From the NCBI GenBank assembly GCA_963746175.1, contig CAVVAH010000001.1, positions 1,278,384 to 1,342,383 of the forward strand: a stretch of 64,000 bases of DNA, written 5' to 3'. This DNA comes from CAVVAH01 sp963746175. GTDB lineage: Bacteria > Actinomycetota > Actinomycetes > JACCUZ01. Within the stretch, counting starts at the first letter, position 1. Each line of letters begins with the position of its first letter. Made by a program: the position numbers and the translations under genes. Shown here in pieces: positions 29,265 to 40,247 of the stretch. The notes beneath the pieces were generated by a model. It was not told the origin of the DNA. It did not search any database and was given only the letters and a program-made list of their open reading frames with translations.

Positions 29265-30284
29265 GTGCCGTTCGCGGCGACCCTGCCCGCACCGACCGCA
29301 CTGCCCGACGCCGTCCACCTGCTCCGGCTCAAGAGCTGCGTCGACGACAAGTCGACCGGCACGTTCTGCGACTGGGTCTACGACACGACCGGCAGCCGCG
29401 GGCTGGCCGAGTCGTCGGACTGGCTGCTGGCGAAGCCGGTGTCGATCCTCGTGATCCTGGCCCTCACCGGCTTCATCCGGTTCGTGCTGCACCGCATCAT
29501 CCGGCGGATCGCGGCCCGCGCCGCGGAGGGAACCGTGCCCGGGGTCCTCGCCAAGGGCCACGGCGCGAAGCTGCTGGCCAGCCCGTTGCTGTCGGAGCGA
29601 CGCAAGCAGCGTGCCGAGACGATGTCGTCGGTGCTGCGCAGCATCACCACCGGCGTCCTGCTGTCGGTCGCCGCGCTGATGATCCTCGACGTCGTCGGCC
29701 TGCCGATCGCGCCGCTGCTCGCGAGCGCCGGCATCGTCGGCGTCGCCGTCGGCTTCGGCGCGCAGTCGCTGGTCAAGGACTTCCTGTCCGGGATCTTCCT
29801 CATCCTCGAGGACCAGTACGGCGTCGGCGACCTGGTCGACACCGGCATGGGCACCGTCGGAACCATCGAGGCCGTCGGGCTCCGGGTCACGCGGCTGCGC
29901 GACGGCACCGGCGTCGTCTGGTACGTCCGCAACGGCGAGATCCTGCAGGTCGGCAACCACAGCCAGGGCTGGTCGACCGGCATCGTCGACGTGTCGGTCG
30001 CCTACAACGAGGACATCCCCAAGGTGCAGCGCGTCATCGGCGAGACCGCCGAGGCGATGGCCGAGGAGGACGGCTGGAGCGAGAAGATCATCGAGCCGCC
30101 GACCGTCGCCGGCGTCGAGTCGGTGACCGCGACGTCGGTGACGATCCGGGTCATCGTGAAGTGTGCGCCGAACGAGCACTTCGGCGTCCAGCGTGAGCTC
30201 CGGGAGCGCATCAAGGAGGCGTTCGACCGCGAGGGCGTCCGGGTCCCGCCCCCTGTCTTCCCGGGCTCCCCCGGCCCGCTCTGA
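29265..30284 (+). CDS. MscS-type mechanosensitive ion channel
   Basis: A 339-residue membrane protein. A hydrophilic head with two Cys (LRLKSCVDDKSTGTFCDW) precedes three membrane segments; the pore-lining helix region is LLASAGIVGVAVGFGAQSLV, then the beta domain (DFLSGIFLILEDQYGVGDLV, VWYVRNGEILQVGN) and the C-terminal alpha/beta cage. Channels of this family open on hypo-osmotic shock. GTG start with GGGAGG 9 nt upstream, 57 bp after the peptidase gene. Confidence 0.93.
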   Translation: MPFAATLPAPTALPDAVHLLRLKSCVDDKSTGTFCDWVYDTTGSRGLAESSDWLLAKPVSILVILALTGFIRFVLHRIIRRIAARAAEGTVPGVLAKGHGAKLLASPLLSERRKQRAETMSSVLRSITTGVLLSVAALMILDVVGLPIAPLLASAGIVGVAVGFGAQSLVKDFLSGIFLILEDQYGVGDLVDTGMGTVGTIEAVGLRVTRLRDGTGVVWYVRNGEILQVGNHSQGWSTGIVDVSVAYNEDIPKVQRVIGETAEAMAEEDGWSEKIIEPPTVAGVESVTATSVTIRVIVKCAPNEHFGVQRELRERIKEAFDREGVRVPPPVFPGSPGPL

Positions 30285-30290
30285 TCACCC

Positions 30291-30395
30291 GAGTCCGCTG
30301 CCGCCCCCGTCCTGGCTCAGGTCAGAGCGGCTTCAGACGAAGACGCGGCCACCGGCCGGCATCCCGCCGTCGGTCGCGCACCTCCGGTCGGAGAG
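30291..30395. repeat. Dispersed intergenic repeat, copy 4
   Basis: Carries GTCAGAGCGGCTTCAGAC at 30321-30338, GTCCGCTG at about 30293 before it, and ATCCCGCCGTCGGT about 40 nt after the core start, matching copy 1 at 15.3 kb and, more loosely, the flanks of copies A and B. It lies in the convergent gap between the MscS and OsmC genes. Confidence 0.7.
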
Positions 30396-30454
30396 CGAAC
30401 GAGGCTCTTGGCGCCACGCTTGCTCTCCGATCCTGCGAGATTGCTGAACCCACC

Positions 30455-30880
30455 TCAGGCGAGGGTGGCGTCCAGGGTGATCGTGGTGCCGGTCAGGGCG
30501 GAGCTGACCGGGCAGCCCGTCTTCGCCTTCTCGGCGATCTCGGCGAACTCCTCCTCGGAGATGCCGGGGACCGACGCGCGGGTGGTGAGGTGGCTGCCGG
30601 TGATGCCCTTGCCGGGCTGGAAGCTGACGTCGGCCTTGGTGTCGACGGACTCGACCGTGTGGCCGGCCTTGCTCAGCTCGTTGGAGAAGGCCATCGAGAA
30701 GCAGGCCGAGTGAGCGGCGGCGATCAGCTCCTCGGGGCTGGTCATCCCGTGGGGCTCCTCGGTGCGCGCGGGCCAGCTGACGTCGTAGGACCCGAGGCCG
30801 GACGAGTCGAGCGACACCCGACCCTTGCCGTCGAAGAGGTTGCCCTCCCAGTGGGCGTTGGCGGTGCGCGTGGTGGCCAT
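30455..30880 (-). CDS. osmC: OsmC-family peroxiredoxin
   Basis: A 141-residue thiol peroxidase that reduces organic hydroperoxides. The two redox Cys of the family are present in AAHSACFSMAFSNEL and KAKTGCPVSSALTG, and the N-terminus (TANAHWEGNLFDGKGRVSL) matches the OsmC rather than the Ohr subgroup. ATG start. Divergent from the haemoglobin gene (70-bp gap), converging with MscS. Confidence 0.92.
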   Translation of the reverse strand: MATTRTANAHWEGNLFDGKGRVSLDSSGLGSYDVSWPARTEEPHGMTSPEELIAAAHSACFSMAFSNELSKAGHTVESVDTKADVSFQPGKGITGSHLTTRASVPGISEEEFAEIAEKAKTGCPVSSALTGTTITLDATLA

Positions 30881-30950
30881 GCGTGCGGTCCTTCCTGCGG
30901 ACGACGGGCGGTCGTGGGGGGACCCGGTCGGTCCTCACTCCCATGACACC

Positions 30951-31352
30951 ATGACCGGCGTGGATGTTCCCGAGTCGGCCCCGACGTTCTACGACGCCGT
31001 GGGCGGCGCGGAGACGTTCCGCCGGCTCGTCCACCGGTTCTACCAGGGCGTCGCCGAGGACCCGGTGCTGCGGCCGCTCTACCCCGAGGCGGACCTGAGC
31101 GGCGCCGAGGTGCGGCTGCGGATGTTCCTCGAGCAGTACTGGGGCGGCCCCCGGACCTACTCCGAGCAACGCGGCCACCCGCGGCTGCGGATGCGGCACG
31201 CGCCGTTCGCCGTCGACCAGGCGGCTCACGACGCGTGGCTGCGCCAGATGCGGGCCTCCGTGGACGAGCTCGACCTGCACCCGGACGCCGAGAAGCTGCT
31301 CTGGGACTACCTGGTGATGGCCGCCGGCAGCCTGGTCAACACCCCCGGTTGA
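30951..31352 (+). CDS. glbO: Group II truncated haemoglobin
   Basis: A 133-residue 2-on-2 globin of the GlbO type. TFYDAVGGAETFRRLVHRFY has the B10 Tyr region, QYWGGPRTYSEQRGHPRLRM is the E-F segment typical of group II, the proximal His lies in RMRHAPFAVD, and AWLRQM holds the G8 Trp. Group II globins bind oxygen tightly and are linked to peroxide or NO handling. Divergent with the OsmC gene, which also acts on peroxides. Confidence 0.9.
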   Translation: MTGVDVPESAPTFYDAVGGAETFRRLVHRFYQGVAEDPVLRPLYPEADLSGAEVRLRMFLEQYWGGPRTYSEQRGHPRLRMRHAPFAVDQAAHDAWLRQMRASVDELDLHPDAEKLLWDYLVMAAGSLVNTPG

Positions 31353-31429
31353 GACGCTCGCCACGGCGTGGCAGGTCCGCGGGCCGGGCACCGCGCGTCG
31401 ACGGCCGGATCGTTTGGCAGGATCCCCGC

Positions 31430-33142
31430 GTGCCCTCCCCTGACGCGACCGCCCTGACCGACGCGACCGAGCTCCACAGCCGCAGCGACGTGGCGTGGTG
31501 GCGCAGCGCGGTGATCTACCAGATCTACATCCGCAGCTTCGCCGACGGCGACGGCGACGGCATCGGCGACCTGGCCGGCATCCGGTCCCGCCTGCCGTAC
31601 CTCCGCGACCTGGGCGTGGACGCCATCTGGATCACGCCGTTCTACCCGTCGCCGATGGCCGACGGCGGGTACGACGTCGCCGACTACCGCGACATCGAGC
31701 CGCTGTTCGGCACGCTGGCCGACGCCGACGCGCTGCTCGCCGAGGCGCACGACCGCGGCCTGCGCGTCATCGTCGACATCGTCCCCAACCACTCCTCGGA
31801 CCAGCACGAGTGGTTCCAGGCGGCGCTGGCCGCAGGGCCCGGCAGCCGCGAGCGGGCGCGCTACATCTTCCGCGAGGGCAAGGGAGAGAACGGCGAGCTG
31901 CCGCCGAACGACTGGCGGGCCGCCTTCGGAGGTCCGGCCTGGGAGCGGGTGCCCGACGGTCAGTGGTACCTCCACCTGTTCGCGCCCGAGCAGCCGGACT
32001 TCGACTGGGAGAACCCCGAGGTGGTGGCCGAGTTCCAGGACGTGCTGCGGTTCTGGCTCGACCGTGGCGTCGACGGCTTCCGCATCGACGTCGCCAACTC
32101 GCTGAAGAAGGACCAGGCCTTTCCGGACGTCGGGCCCGAGGACGAGGAGGTCCTCGTGCCGCACGGGGGTCCGACGCACCCGTTCTGGGACCGCGACGAG
32201 GTGCACGAGGTCTACCGCGGCTGGCGCAAGGTCGCCGATGAGTACGCCGGCGACCGGGTGTTCGTCGCGGAGGCCTGGGTCGACAGCCCGGAGCGGCTGG
32301 CCCGCTACACCAGGCCGGACGAGCTGCACACGGCGTTCAACTTCAACTTCGTCCGCGCGCCCTGGGAGGCCGACGCCCTGCGCCGCACCATCGACGAGTG
32401 CCTGGCCTCGTCGGCCACCGTCGGGGCGCCGTCGACCTGGGTGCTGTCCAACCACGACATCACCCGACACGCCACCCGGTACGCCCGGCTGGACACCACC
32501 GGCGGCGGCGTGTCCGAGGGCGACCGGGTCGGGCCGGACACGCCGCTCGACCCCGAGCTCGGCCTGCGTCGCGCGCGGGCCGCGGCTCTGCTCATGCTCG
32601 CACTGCCGGGCTCGGCCTACGTCTACCAGGGCGAGGAGCTCGGGCTGCCCGACGTCGTCGACCTGCCGGAGGAGGTTCTCGCCGACCCGATCTGGGAGCG
32701 CTCGGGCCACACCGTGCGGGGCCGCGACGGGTGCCGGGTGCCGATCCCGTGGACCGTCGACGGTCCCTCCTTCGGCTTCGGGACCGGCGCCCCCTGGCTG
32801 CCGCAGCCGCCGGCGTTCGCCGGCGTCTCGGTGCAGGCGGAGCAGGGAGTCGAGGGCTCGGCGCTCGAGCTCTACCGGCACGCGCTCGAGTGCCGACGCG
32901 GGCTCGCCGTGGCCGAGGCGGCCACGCCGGTCGACTGGCTGCCGTCGCCCGAGGGCTCGCTGTCGTTCCGCCGGACGACGGTCGACGGCGCGACCGTCGT
33001 GTGCGTCGTGTCACTGACCTCGGACCCGGTGCCGCTCCCGGCGTACGACGAGGTGCTGGTGAGCACCGGCGGGCTGGCCACGGGTGCCGACGGCGCGGCG
33101 CTGCTGCCCGGCGACGCCGCGGCCTGGCTCCGGCTCCCGTGA
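31430..33142 (+). CDS. GH13 alpha-glucosidase / oligo-1,6-glucosidase
   Basis: A 570-residue alpha-amylase-family enzyme. The (beta/alpha)8 barrel starts at WWRSAVIYQIYIRSFADGDG; the nucleophile Asp lies in GVDGFRIDVANSL, the acid/base Glu in RVFVAEAWVDSP and the third acid in VLSNHDITRHATR. Sequence pattern fits bacterial subfamily GH13_30-like alpha-glucosidases acting on maltose or isomaltose-type ends. No signal peptide, so cytoplasmic; with malQ it would degrade imported or stored glucans. GTG start preceded by AGGAT. Confidence 0.92.
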   Translation: MPSPDATALTDATELHSRSDVAWWRSAVIYQIYIRSFADGDGDGIGDLAGIRSRLPYLRDLGVDAIWITPFYPSPMADGGYDVADYRDIEPLFGTLADADALLAEAHDRGLRVIVDIVPNHSSDQHEWFQAALAAGPGSRERARYIFREGKGENGELPPNDWRAAFGGPAWERVPDGQWYLHLFAPEQPDFDWENPEVVAEFQDVLRFWLDRGVDGFRIDVANSLKKDQAFPDVGPEDEEVLVPHGGPTHPFWDRDEVHEVYRGWRKVADEYAGDRVFVAEAWVDSPERLARYTRPDELHTAFNFNFVRAPWEADALRRTIDECLASSATVGAPSTWVLSNHDITRHATRYARLDTTGGGVSEGDRVGPDTPLDPELGLRRARAAALLMLALPGSAYVYQGEELGLPDVVDLPEEVLADPIWERSGHTVRGRDGCRVPIPWTVDGPSFGFGTGAPWLPQPPAFAGVSVQAEQGVEGSALELYRHALECRRGLAVAEAATPVDWLPSPEGSLSFRRTTVDGATVVCVVSLTSDPVPLPAYDEVLVSTGGLATGADGAALLPGDAAAWLRLP

Positions 33143-33309
33143 CCTGACCCACCGCGGGGTGCGGTTCGTCCCGGTCTGACCGGACACGTGCGGGTGACTG
33201 CCAGGGACAGCCCTGAACAGTCCCTGAACTTGGCCCGATGAGATCGACCGGTGTCGGCGGTCTCCCCTAGCGTCGTCGCTGCTGACACACGTCCCAGGGG
33301 AGCCCCTCG

Positions 33310-35475
33310 ATGGTCCGACTTGCCGAGTTCGTCCTCAAGCACCGCATCCTGGTGGTGGTCTTCTGGGTGGTCATGCTGCCCATCGGCGGCATCGCCGCGG
33401 GCCAGACGAGCAAGCGGCTCGTGGTCGACTTCTCGCTGCCCGGCCAGCCCGGCTACGAGACCGAGACGCAGCTGCTGGCGAAGTTCCACAACGGCGGCTC
33501 CAACCCGCCGACCATCGCGGTGGTGACCGTCCCCGAGGGCACGACCGTCAAGGACCAGCTCGACAAGATCACCCCCGTGTTCGACGAGGTGTCGAAGGCC
33601 CTTCCCGGCACCCGGATGGTCGACTACGCCGAGACGCAGGACGACCTGTTCCTCACCGAGGACGGGCGCACGACGTACGCCCTGGTCTACCCCAAGCCGT
33701 TCGAGAGCTTCACCGACGTCGGACCTGACGTGGCGATGAAGCCGATCCTGGAGAAGGCCAGCACGGACACCGGCTTCGACTTCGGCGTGACCGGCTACAA
33801 CCTGCTCGCCCAGGGCACCGAGGACCCGGAGGCACCGAGCCTTCTCGTGGAGACCCTCCTGGGCGGCCTCGGCGCGCTCGCGGTGCTGCTGTTCCTCTTC
33901 GCCTCCGTGCTCGCGTTCGTCCCGCTGCTCATCGCCGTGGTCTCGATCCTCACCACGTTCACGATCGTCCTGCTGGGCACCTACGTCACCGACATCTCGT
34001 TCGTCGTCCAGTTCCTGATCGCCCTGGTCGGGCTGGGCGTCGCGGTCGACTACTCCCTGCTCGTCGTGAACCGATGGCGCGAGGAGCGCGCGCACGGGCG
34101 GGACAACCACGACGCCGTCGTGGTGGCCATGCAGTACGCCGGCCACGCCGTCGTCGCCAGTGCCGGCACCGTCGCCATCAGCCTGTGCGCACTGCTCGTC
34201 ATCCCGGTGCCGCTGCTGCGCAGCATGGGCATCGGCGGCATGCTCATACCGCTCGTCAGCACCGCCGTGATCCTGACCCTCCTGCCGGCCCTGCTGGGCA
34301 GCATCGGCCCGAAGGTCGACTGGCCACGGATCCGGCACGAGGCCAAGGCGTCCCCGGCCTGGTCGGCCTGGGCCCGGATGATCGTGCGGTTCCGCTGGGT
34401 CGCGGCGGCCGTCGCCCTGGTGATCCTCGGGGCGCTCGTCATCCCCATCTTCGGCATCAAGATCGGCCAGGCCCAGACCAGCTCGCTGGCCAGCGGCGGC
34501 ACGGCGTACGACCAGCTCCAGCTGCTGCACGACGGCGGCGTCCCGGGCGGCATCGTGTCGCCGATGGAGGTGCTGGTGGAGGGCGCCGACCCGGGCGGCT
34601 CCGCCGGGCAGGTGGCCGAGAAGTCCCGCAGCGTCGCCGGTGTGGCAGGTGCGTTCGCACCCGACAACGCGCAGTGGCGCACCGACGGCGCGGCGGTCGT
34701 GGGCGTCATCCCGACGGAGGAGACGGTCGACTCCACGAAGGCGCACGTCGTCGACGACGTGCAGACCGCGATCGACGGCATCCCCGGCGTCGTCGGCATC
34801 GCCGGCGTCGGGCCGACGGTGCTCGACTACATCAACGCGGTCTACAAGAAGTTCCCCTACAGCCTGGGGCTGATCGCGCTGGTGACGTTCATCCTGCTGG
34901 TCCGCACGTTCCGGTCGATCCTGCTACCGGTCAAGGCAGTGCTGCTCAACATCGTGTCGGTCAGCGCGACGTTCGGCGCCACCGTCCTGTTCTGGCAGGA
35001 GGGCCACGGCTCGCAGGCGATCTTCGGGATCGCTCCGACCGGTGCTGTGACGTTCTGGCTGCCCGTGCTGATCTTCGCGTTCCTCTTCGGGCTGTCGATG
35101 GACTACGAGGTCTTCATCCTGGCCCGGATGCGTGAGGAGTACGACAAGTCCGGCGACACCGACCAGGCCGTGGTCGCCGGCCTCGCCCGCACGGGCCGCC
35201 TGGTCACCGGCGCCGCGATGATTTTGTTCCTGTCCTTCCTCGCGCTGTCGTCGTCCCCGGGCACCGACATCAAGGTGTTCGCCACGGCGCTGGGCATCGG
35301 CATCCTGCTCGACGCCACCGTCGTGCGCGCCCTGCTCGTCCCGGCGCTGGTGTCGCTGTTCGGCCGGTGGAACTGGTGGCTGCCCTCGTGGGCCGCGAAG
35401 CCGCTGATGGTCGAGCCGCACGCCGCGATCCCGGAGCAGCGGCGCCAGCCCGATCTCGTCGGCGCCGACGACTGA
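33310..35475 (+). CDS. MMPL/RND-family transporter
   Basis: A 721-residue inner-membrane transporter with the actinobacterial MmpL layout: first helix (HRILVVVFWVVMLPIGGIAAG), large external loop with the PGYETETQLLAKF start, helices 2-6, a second external loop, and helices 8-12. The proton-relay region is LVGLGVAVDYSLLVVNRWREE, and the matching FGLSMDYEVFILARMREEYD comes in the second half. MmpL proteins export lipids or drugs; cargo is unknown here and no regulator is adjacent. ATG with AGGGGAG 8 nt upstream. Confidence 0.92.
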   Translation: MVRLAEFVLKHRILVVVFWVVMLPIGGIAAGQTSKRLVVDFSLPGQPGYETETQLLAKFHNGGSNPPTIAVVTVPEGTTVKDQLDKITPVFDEVSKALPGTRMVDYAETQDDLFLTEDGRTTYALVYPKPFESFTDVGPDVAMKPILEKASTDTGFDFGVTGYNLLAQGTEDPEAPSLLVETLLGGLGALAVLLFLFASVLAFVPLLIAVVSILTTFTIVLLGTYVTDISFVVQFLIALVGLGVAVDYSLLVVNRWREERAHGRDNHDAVVVAMQYAGHAVVASAGTVAISLCALLVIPVPLLRSMGIGGMLIPLVSTAVILTLLPALLGSIGPKVDWPRIRHEAKASPAWSAWARMIVRFRWVAAAVALVILGALVIPIFGIKIGQAQTSSLASGGTAYDQLQLLHDGGVPGGIVSPMEVLVEGADPGGSAGQVAEKSRSVAGVAGAFAPDNAQWRTDGAAVVGVIPTEETVDSTKAHVVDDVQTAIDGIPGVVGIAGVGPTVLDYINAVYKKFPYSLGLIALVTFILLVRTFRSILLPVKAVLLNIVSVSATFGATVLFWQEGHGSQAIFGIAPTGAVTFWLPVLIFAFLFGLSMDYEVFILARMREEYDKSGDTDQAVVAGLARTGRLVTGAAMILFLSFLALSSSPGTDIKVFATALGIGILLDATVVRALLVPALVSLFGRWNWWLPSWAAKPLMVEPHAAIPEQRRQPDLVGADD

Positions 35476-35502
35476 GCGGTCGGCGCCGACGACGACGCCG
35501 GC

Positions 35503-36963
35503 TCAGGGGTTGGGGCAGGCGCGGAAGATCCGGCTGACCGACCGGGTGACCGTGCCGCCCGACTTGGTGAGAACCGCCCGGCCGGTGAGCACGTGCCGGC
35601 TGCCCGGCGCGAGCTTCGCCCCGTTGACCGTGGCCTTGGAGTAGGCCGCACCGTCGAGACGCAGGCTCCGGCTCACGAGCCGCCAGCCGTGGCGGCCGCC
35701 GGCGGTGACGCCGACCCGAGCCGCCACCGGTGGCAGGCAGGACGCCGGCCCCCGCACGGTGACTCGGGAAGCGGCCGAGCGCCGCGAGGACTTGGTGACG
35801 AGAGCGGGCAGCCGCACCTGGGTGACCTGCAGCCGGTTGCCCACGGAGGCCTGGGTGGACCAGGCCACCCAGCCCCACCCTCGGGGTGTGGTCGCGATCT
35901 GCGGGTCGCCGCCCGCGACGGTCGTGCCCGCCGCGAAGCGCACCAGCGCGGCCCGGCCGCGCAGCGGCTGGTTGGCCACCGTGACCTGGCCGCACTCATT
36001 GCTCACGTCGGCCAGCCGACCGCTGGCGTCGGAGACCAGGTCGTGGCTGCTCGGCGCGCACGGGCTCGAGTCACCCGTCCGGGTCGGCACCGTGAACCCG
36101 GAGCCGACGAAGTGCGAGACCACCGGGACGTACGACGCGTTGCCGGTCGCGGCGACGAGATGCGCGGACCCGGCCGCCGCCGCCATGCCCACGGTGCCGA
36201 CCGACCAGGTGTTGGGCACGGGGCTGAACACGGACCACGAGCCGCCACCGCGATGGGCGGTGGAGATCGGTGTGCTCACGGACCCGTACTGCGTCAGCGC
36301 GAGGACCGGTGTCGTGCCGGCGAACGCGAGCTCCAGCTTGCCGACGTCGTACGGCGCCGACACGGCTTCGACCGCGCCGGCACCCACACGCACCTCGAGC
36401 TGGGTCGTGCCGACCCCGCGATACGCGACGGTCCACAGCGAGCCGTCAGGCGCTGCCTGTGCGTCGAGCAGCTGGCCGAAGCTCGGCGCGTCCGCCAGGT
36501 CGCTGGCCGGGCCCAAGAGCCCGCCCTGAACGGTCGCTGTCGCGATCCGGCCGCCGCGCGGGCCGGTGACCGAGCCTGGCGAGGTGTCGTGGAACCACAC
36601 GAGGGTCGCACCGGAGGGACCGGCGAGCACCTTGAGGTCGGCAGCCGAGCTCACGCCGAGCGCGTCCGTGCTCTGCACCCCGCCGGCGCAGGTCGAGGAC
36701 CGCGGCGGCAGGACGCAGACACGCACCTTCCGGGTCGCGGCGGTCGCGGCCGAGTCGTCCGAGATCCACCCGACATAGCCGTATCCAGCGCCGTCGATCG
36801 CCACGTCGTACCCGTGGAGCTGGGTGGTGTCCTGCACGGTCGTGCGTGCTCCGACCGGTCCGGGCGCCGGTGCTCCGGCGGCCGCATCCGCTGCCGGCGC
36901 GACGCCGGTCGCCACCAGCCCGACCACCACTCCTGCGCGCAGCACACCCGACATTCGCGGCAT
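35503..36963 (-). CDS. Secreted protein of unknown function
   Basis: A 486-residue exported protein. The signal peptide (SGVLRAGVVVGLVATGVAPA then ADA) is followed by a long beta-rich region with repeated Gly/Trp motifs (GYVGWISDD, TLVWFHDT, LWTVAYRG, WGWVAWST), which suggests a beta-propeller, and a C-terminal immunoglobulin-like stretch with a Cys at each end (RGPASCLPPVAA, IFRACPNP). No family recognised. ATG start with GGAGGG upstream; in-frame codons further upstream lack the signal peptide position. It follows the NlpC/P60 gene by about 115 bp on the same strand. Confidence 0.75.
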   Translation of the reverse strand: MPRMSGVLRAGVVVGLVATGVAPAADAAAGAPAPGPVGARTTVQDTTQLHGYDVAIDGAGYGYVGWISDDSAATAATRKVRVCVLPPRSSTCAGGVQSTDALGVSSAADLKVLAGPSGATLVWFHDTSPGSVTGPRGGRIATATVQGGLLGPASDLADAPSFGQLLDAQAAPDGSLWTVAYRGVGTTQLEVRVGAGAVEAVSAPYDVGKLELAFAGTTPVLALTQYGSVSTPISTAHRGGGSWSVFSPVPNTWSVGTVGMAAAAGSAHLVAATGNASYVPVVSHFVGSGFTVPTRTGDSSPCAPSSHDLVSDASGRLADVSNECGQVTVANQPLRGRAALVRFAAGTTVAGGDPQIATTPRGWGWVAWSTQASVGNRLQVTQVRLPALVTKSSRRSAASRVTVRGPASCLPPVAARVGVTAGGRHGWRLVSRSLRLDGAAYSKATVNGAKLAPGSRHVLTGRAVLTKSGGTVTRSVSRIFRACPNP

Positions 36964-37078
36964 GTCAGCCTTCCCTCCCGGCCGGGTCGCCAGGCAGCGG
37001 TCGCCACCGGCCGTACCCGGATCGTCCTGAGGGAGAGGATGCTCGCGCCCCCGTGATACGTCGAGGGTCTGGGCCCGG

Positions 37079-38134
37079 CTACCCGGTGAGGTAGCGGCGT
37101 GCGCCGGCGTAGCCCGGACCGAACTGCGACAGCGGGGTGAGCCGGACCGAGGTCCCGGTGCGCGGCGCCTCGACGACGGTCCGCACGCCGCCGACCTGAC
37201 CGACGTACATCCCGACGTGGTGCACCACCCCGGCCGGGGTGCGCAGGAACACCAGGTCTCCGGGCCGCAGGTCGCGGCGGGCGACGGCTGTCCCGCCGGT
37301 GGACTGCGGAGCGGCATCACGGGGGATCGTGACGCCGAGCTGCCGGTAGGCCGCGTAGGTCAGACCCGAGCAGTCGAACCCGAAGCCGCTCGTGCCCGAC
37401 CACAGGTACGGCAGCCCGACGAACTGCATCGCCTCCTCGACGACGGCGGCACCGGTCGGGGCCGGGCGCGGTCCGGACCGCAGGTCGACCGCGGACCGCC
37501 GCACGGTCCGGACGACACCCCCGAGCAGCCGGACGTGCACCACACCCGGACCGGACGAGACGACCGGGAGGCTCGTGCCGTAGGACAGCCCCATCACCTT
37601 CCCGGCCGTCGTGCCGACGGAGCCGTCATCGGCCCACAGCCACGCGATGCGGCGGTCGACGACGGCCGTGGTACCGCTCGCCTGCGGTGCAGCGGTCGTG
37701 AGCTGACGGGTCGGCACCCAGCCGGGATAGCCGCGGCTGTTCTTGGGGCTCGGCTGTGACGGCACCACGACCTTGCTCCACCGACCGCTGGTGGCGAGCA
37801 CCCGCACCCGGGCTCCGTACAGCACCTGGGTCTGGCTGTGGCCGAGCGACAGCCAGCGCTTCTGGGAGTCGGACATGCCCGCGACCCAGCGACGCGGGTC
37901 GGCCGGGTCCCCGAGCGCCGGCGCGTCGACCGGTCGGGTGGTCCGCGGGGCGCTCCAGAGGGTCGCGACGGACACGTCGACCCAGCGGACGACGGGAGCG
38001 GCGGCGGCCGGGTCGGCCGGCACCGCCACCACCGCGGTCGCCGTCGCTGCAGCTGCCAGGGCAGCGAGCACGATGCGGGCCGCGGCAGCGGTCCGGGTCA
38101 GGCGCGCGCGACACATGGCTGCATCATCCGGCAT
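37079..38134 (-). CDS. Secreted NlpC/P60 peptidoglycan hydrolase with SH3-like domain
   Basis: A 351-residue exported cell-wall endopeptidase. A signal peptide (ARIVLAALAAAATATAVVAV) precedes an SH3-like region (WSAPRTTRPVD, VLATSGRWSKVVVP, GYPGWVPTRQL) and the catalytic domain: Cys in GFGFDCSGLTYAAYRQLG, His in VVHHVGMYVG and the third polar residue in EAPRTGT. LPYLWSGTSG is the family signature. An ATG six codons downstream is an equally good start. Likely cleaves peptide stems in wall turnover. Confidence 0.93.
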   Translation of the reverse strand: MPDDAAMCRARLTRTAAAARIVLAALAAAATATAVVAVPADPAAAAPVVRWVDVSVATLWSAPRTTRPVDAPALGDPADPRRWVAGMSDSQKRWLSLGHSQTQVLYGARVRVLATSGRWSKVVVPSQPSPKNSRGYPGWVPTRQLTTAAPQASGTTAVVDRRIAWLWADDGSVGTTAGKVMGLSYGTSLPVVSSGPGVVHVRLLGGVVRTVRRSAVDLRSGPRPAPTGAAVVEEAMQFVGLPYLWSGTSGFGFDCSGLTYAAYRQLGVTIPRDAAPQSTGGTAVARRDLRPGDLVFLRTPAGVVHHVGMYVGQVGGVRTVVEAPRTGTSVRLTPLSQFGPGYAGARRYLTG

Positions 38135-38155
38135 CCGGTGCGCGCAGACCCGGAT

Positions 38156-38566
38156 TCAGTCGACCGCCTCGACGTACTTCTCGAGGAAGGCCCGCTCCTC
38201 CGGCGAGACCCGGCGCGGCCGCTCCGCCGTCAGGTCGTACGGGACGAGGAGGGACGCCGCGGTCGCGAACACCGTCGACTCGTCCCGCACCTGGTAGCGG
38301 ATCTCGAACGAGGCGCCCTTGATGGCACCCACCCACATCTCGATGTCGACGCCGCGAGGGTGGTAGACCAGCGGCCGCTTGTAGTCGATCTCGTGGTGGG
38401 CGACGAGCACGCCCTCCGACAGCGCCTTCACCCCGTGGTCGGCCCCCAGGGCGAAGAGCATGTCGACCCGCGCCTCCTCGAGGTACGTGAGGTAGACGAC
38501 GTTGTTGACGTGGCCGTAGGCGTCCATGTCCGACCAGCGCATCGCGCAGCGATAGCGGTGCCTCAC
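38156..38566 (-). CDS. Acyl-CoA thioesterase, hotdog fold (4HBT family)
   Basis: A 136-residue single hotdog domain. The signature MRWSDMDAYGHVNNVVYLTYLEEARV holds the catalytic Asp of the 4-hydroxybenzoyl-CoA thioesterase family. Second-half strands (FEIRYQVRDE, VFATAASLLVPYDL) are normal. The acyl substrate is unknown. GTG start, 9 bp after the ettA stop on the same strand, so probably cotranscribed with ettA. Confidence 0.9.
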   Translation of the reverse strand: MRHRYRCAMRWSDMDAYGHVNNVVYLTYLEEARVDMLFALGADHGVKALSEGVLVAHHEIDYKRPLVYHPRGVDIEMWVGAIKGASFEIRYQVRDESTVFATAASLLVPYDLTAERPRRVSPEERAFLEKYVEAVD

Positions 38567-38575
38567 GTCGCCGGC

Positions 38576-40237
<1,662 letters not shown>

Positions 40238-40247
40238 GCCGCAGAGC

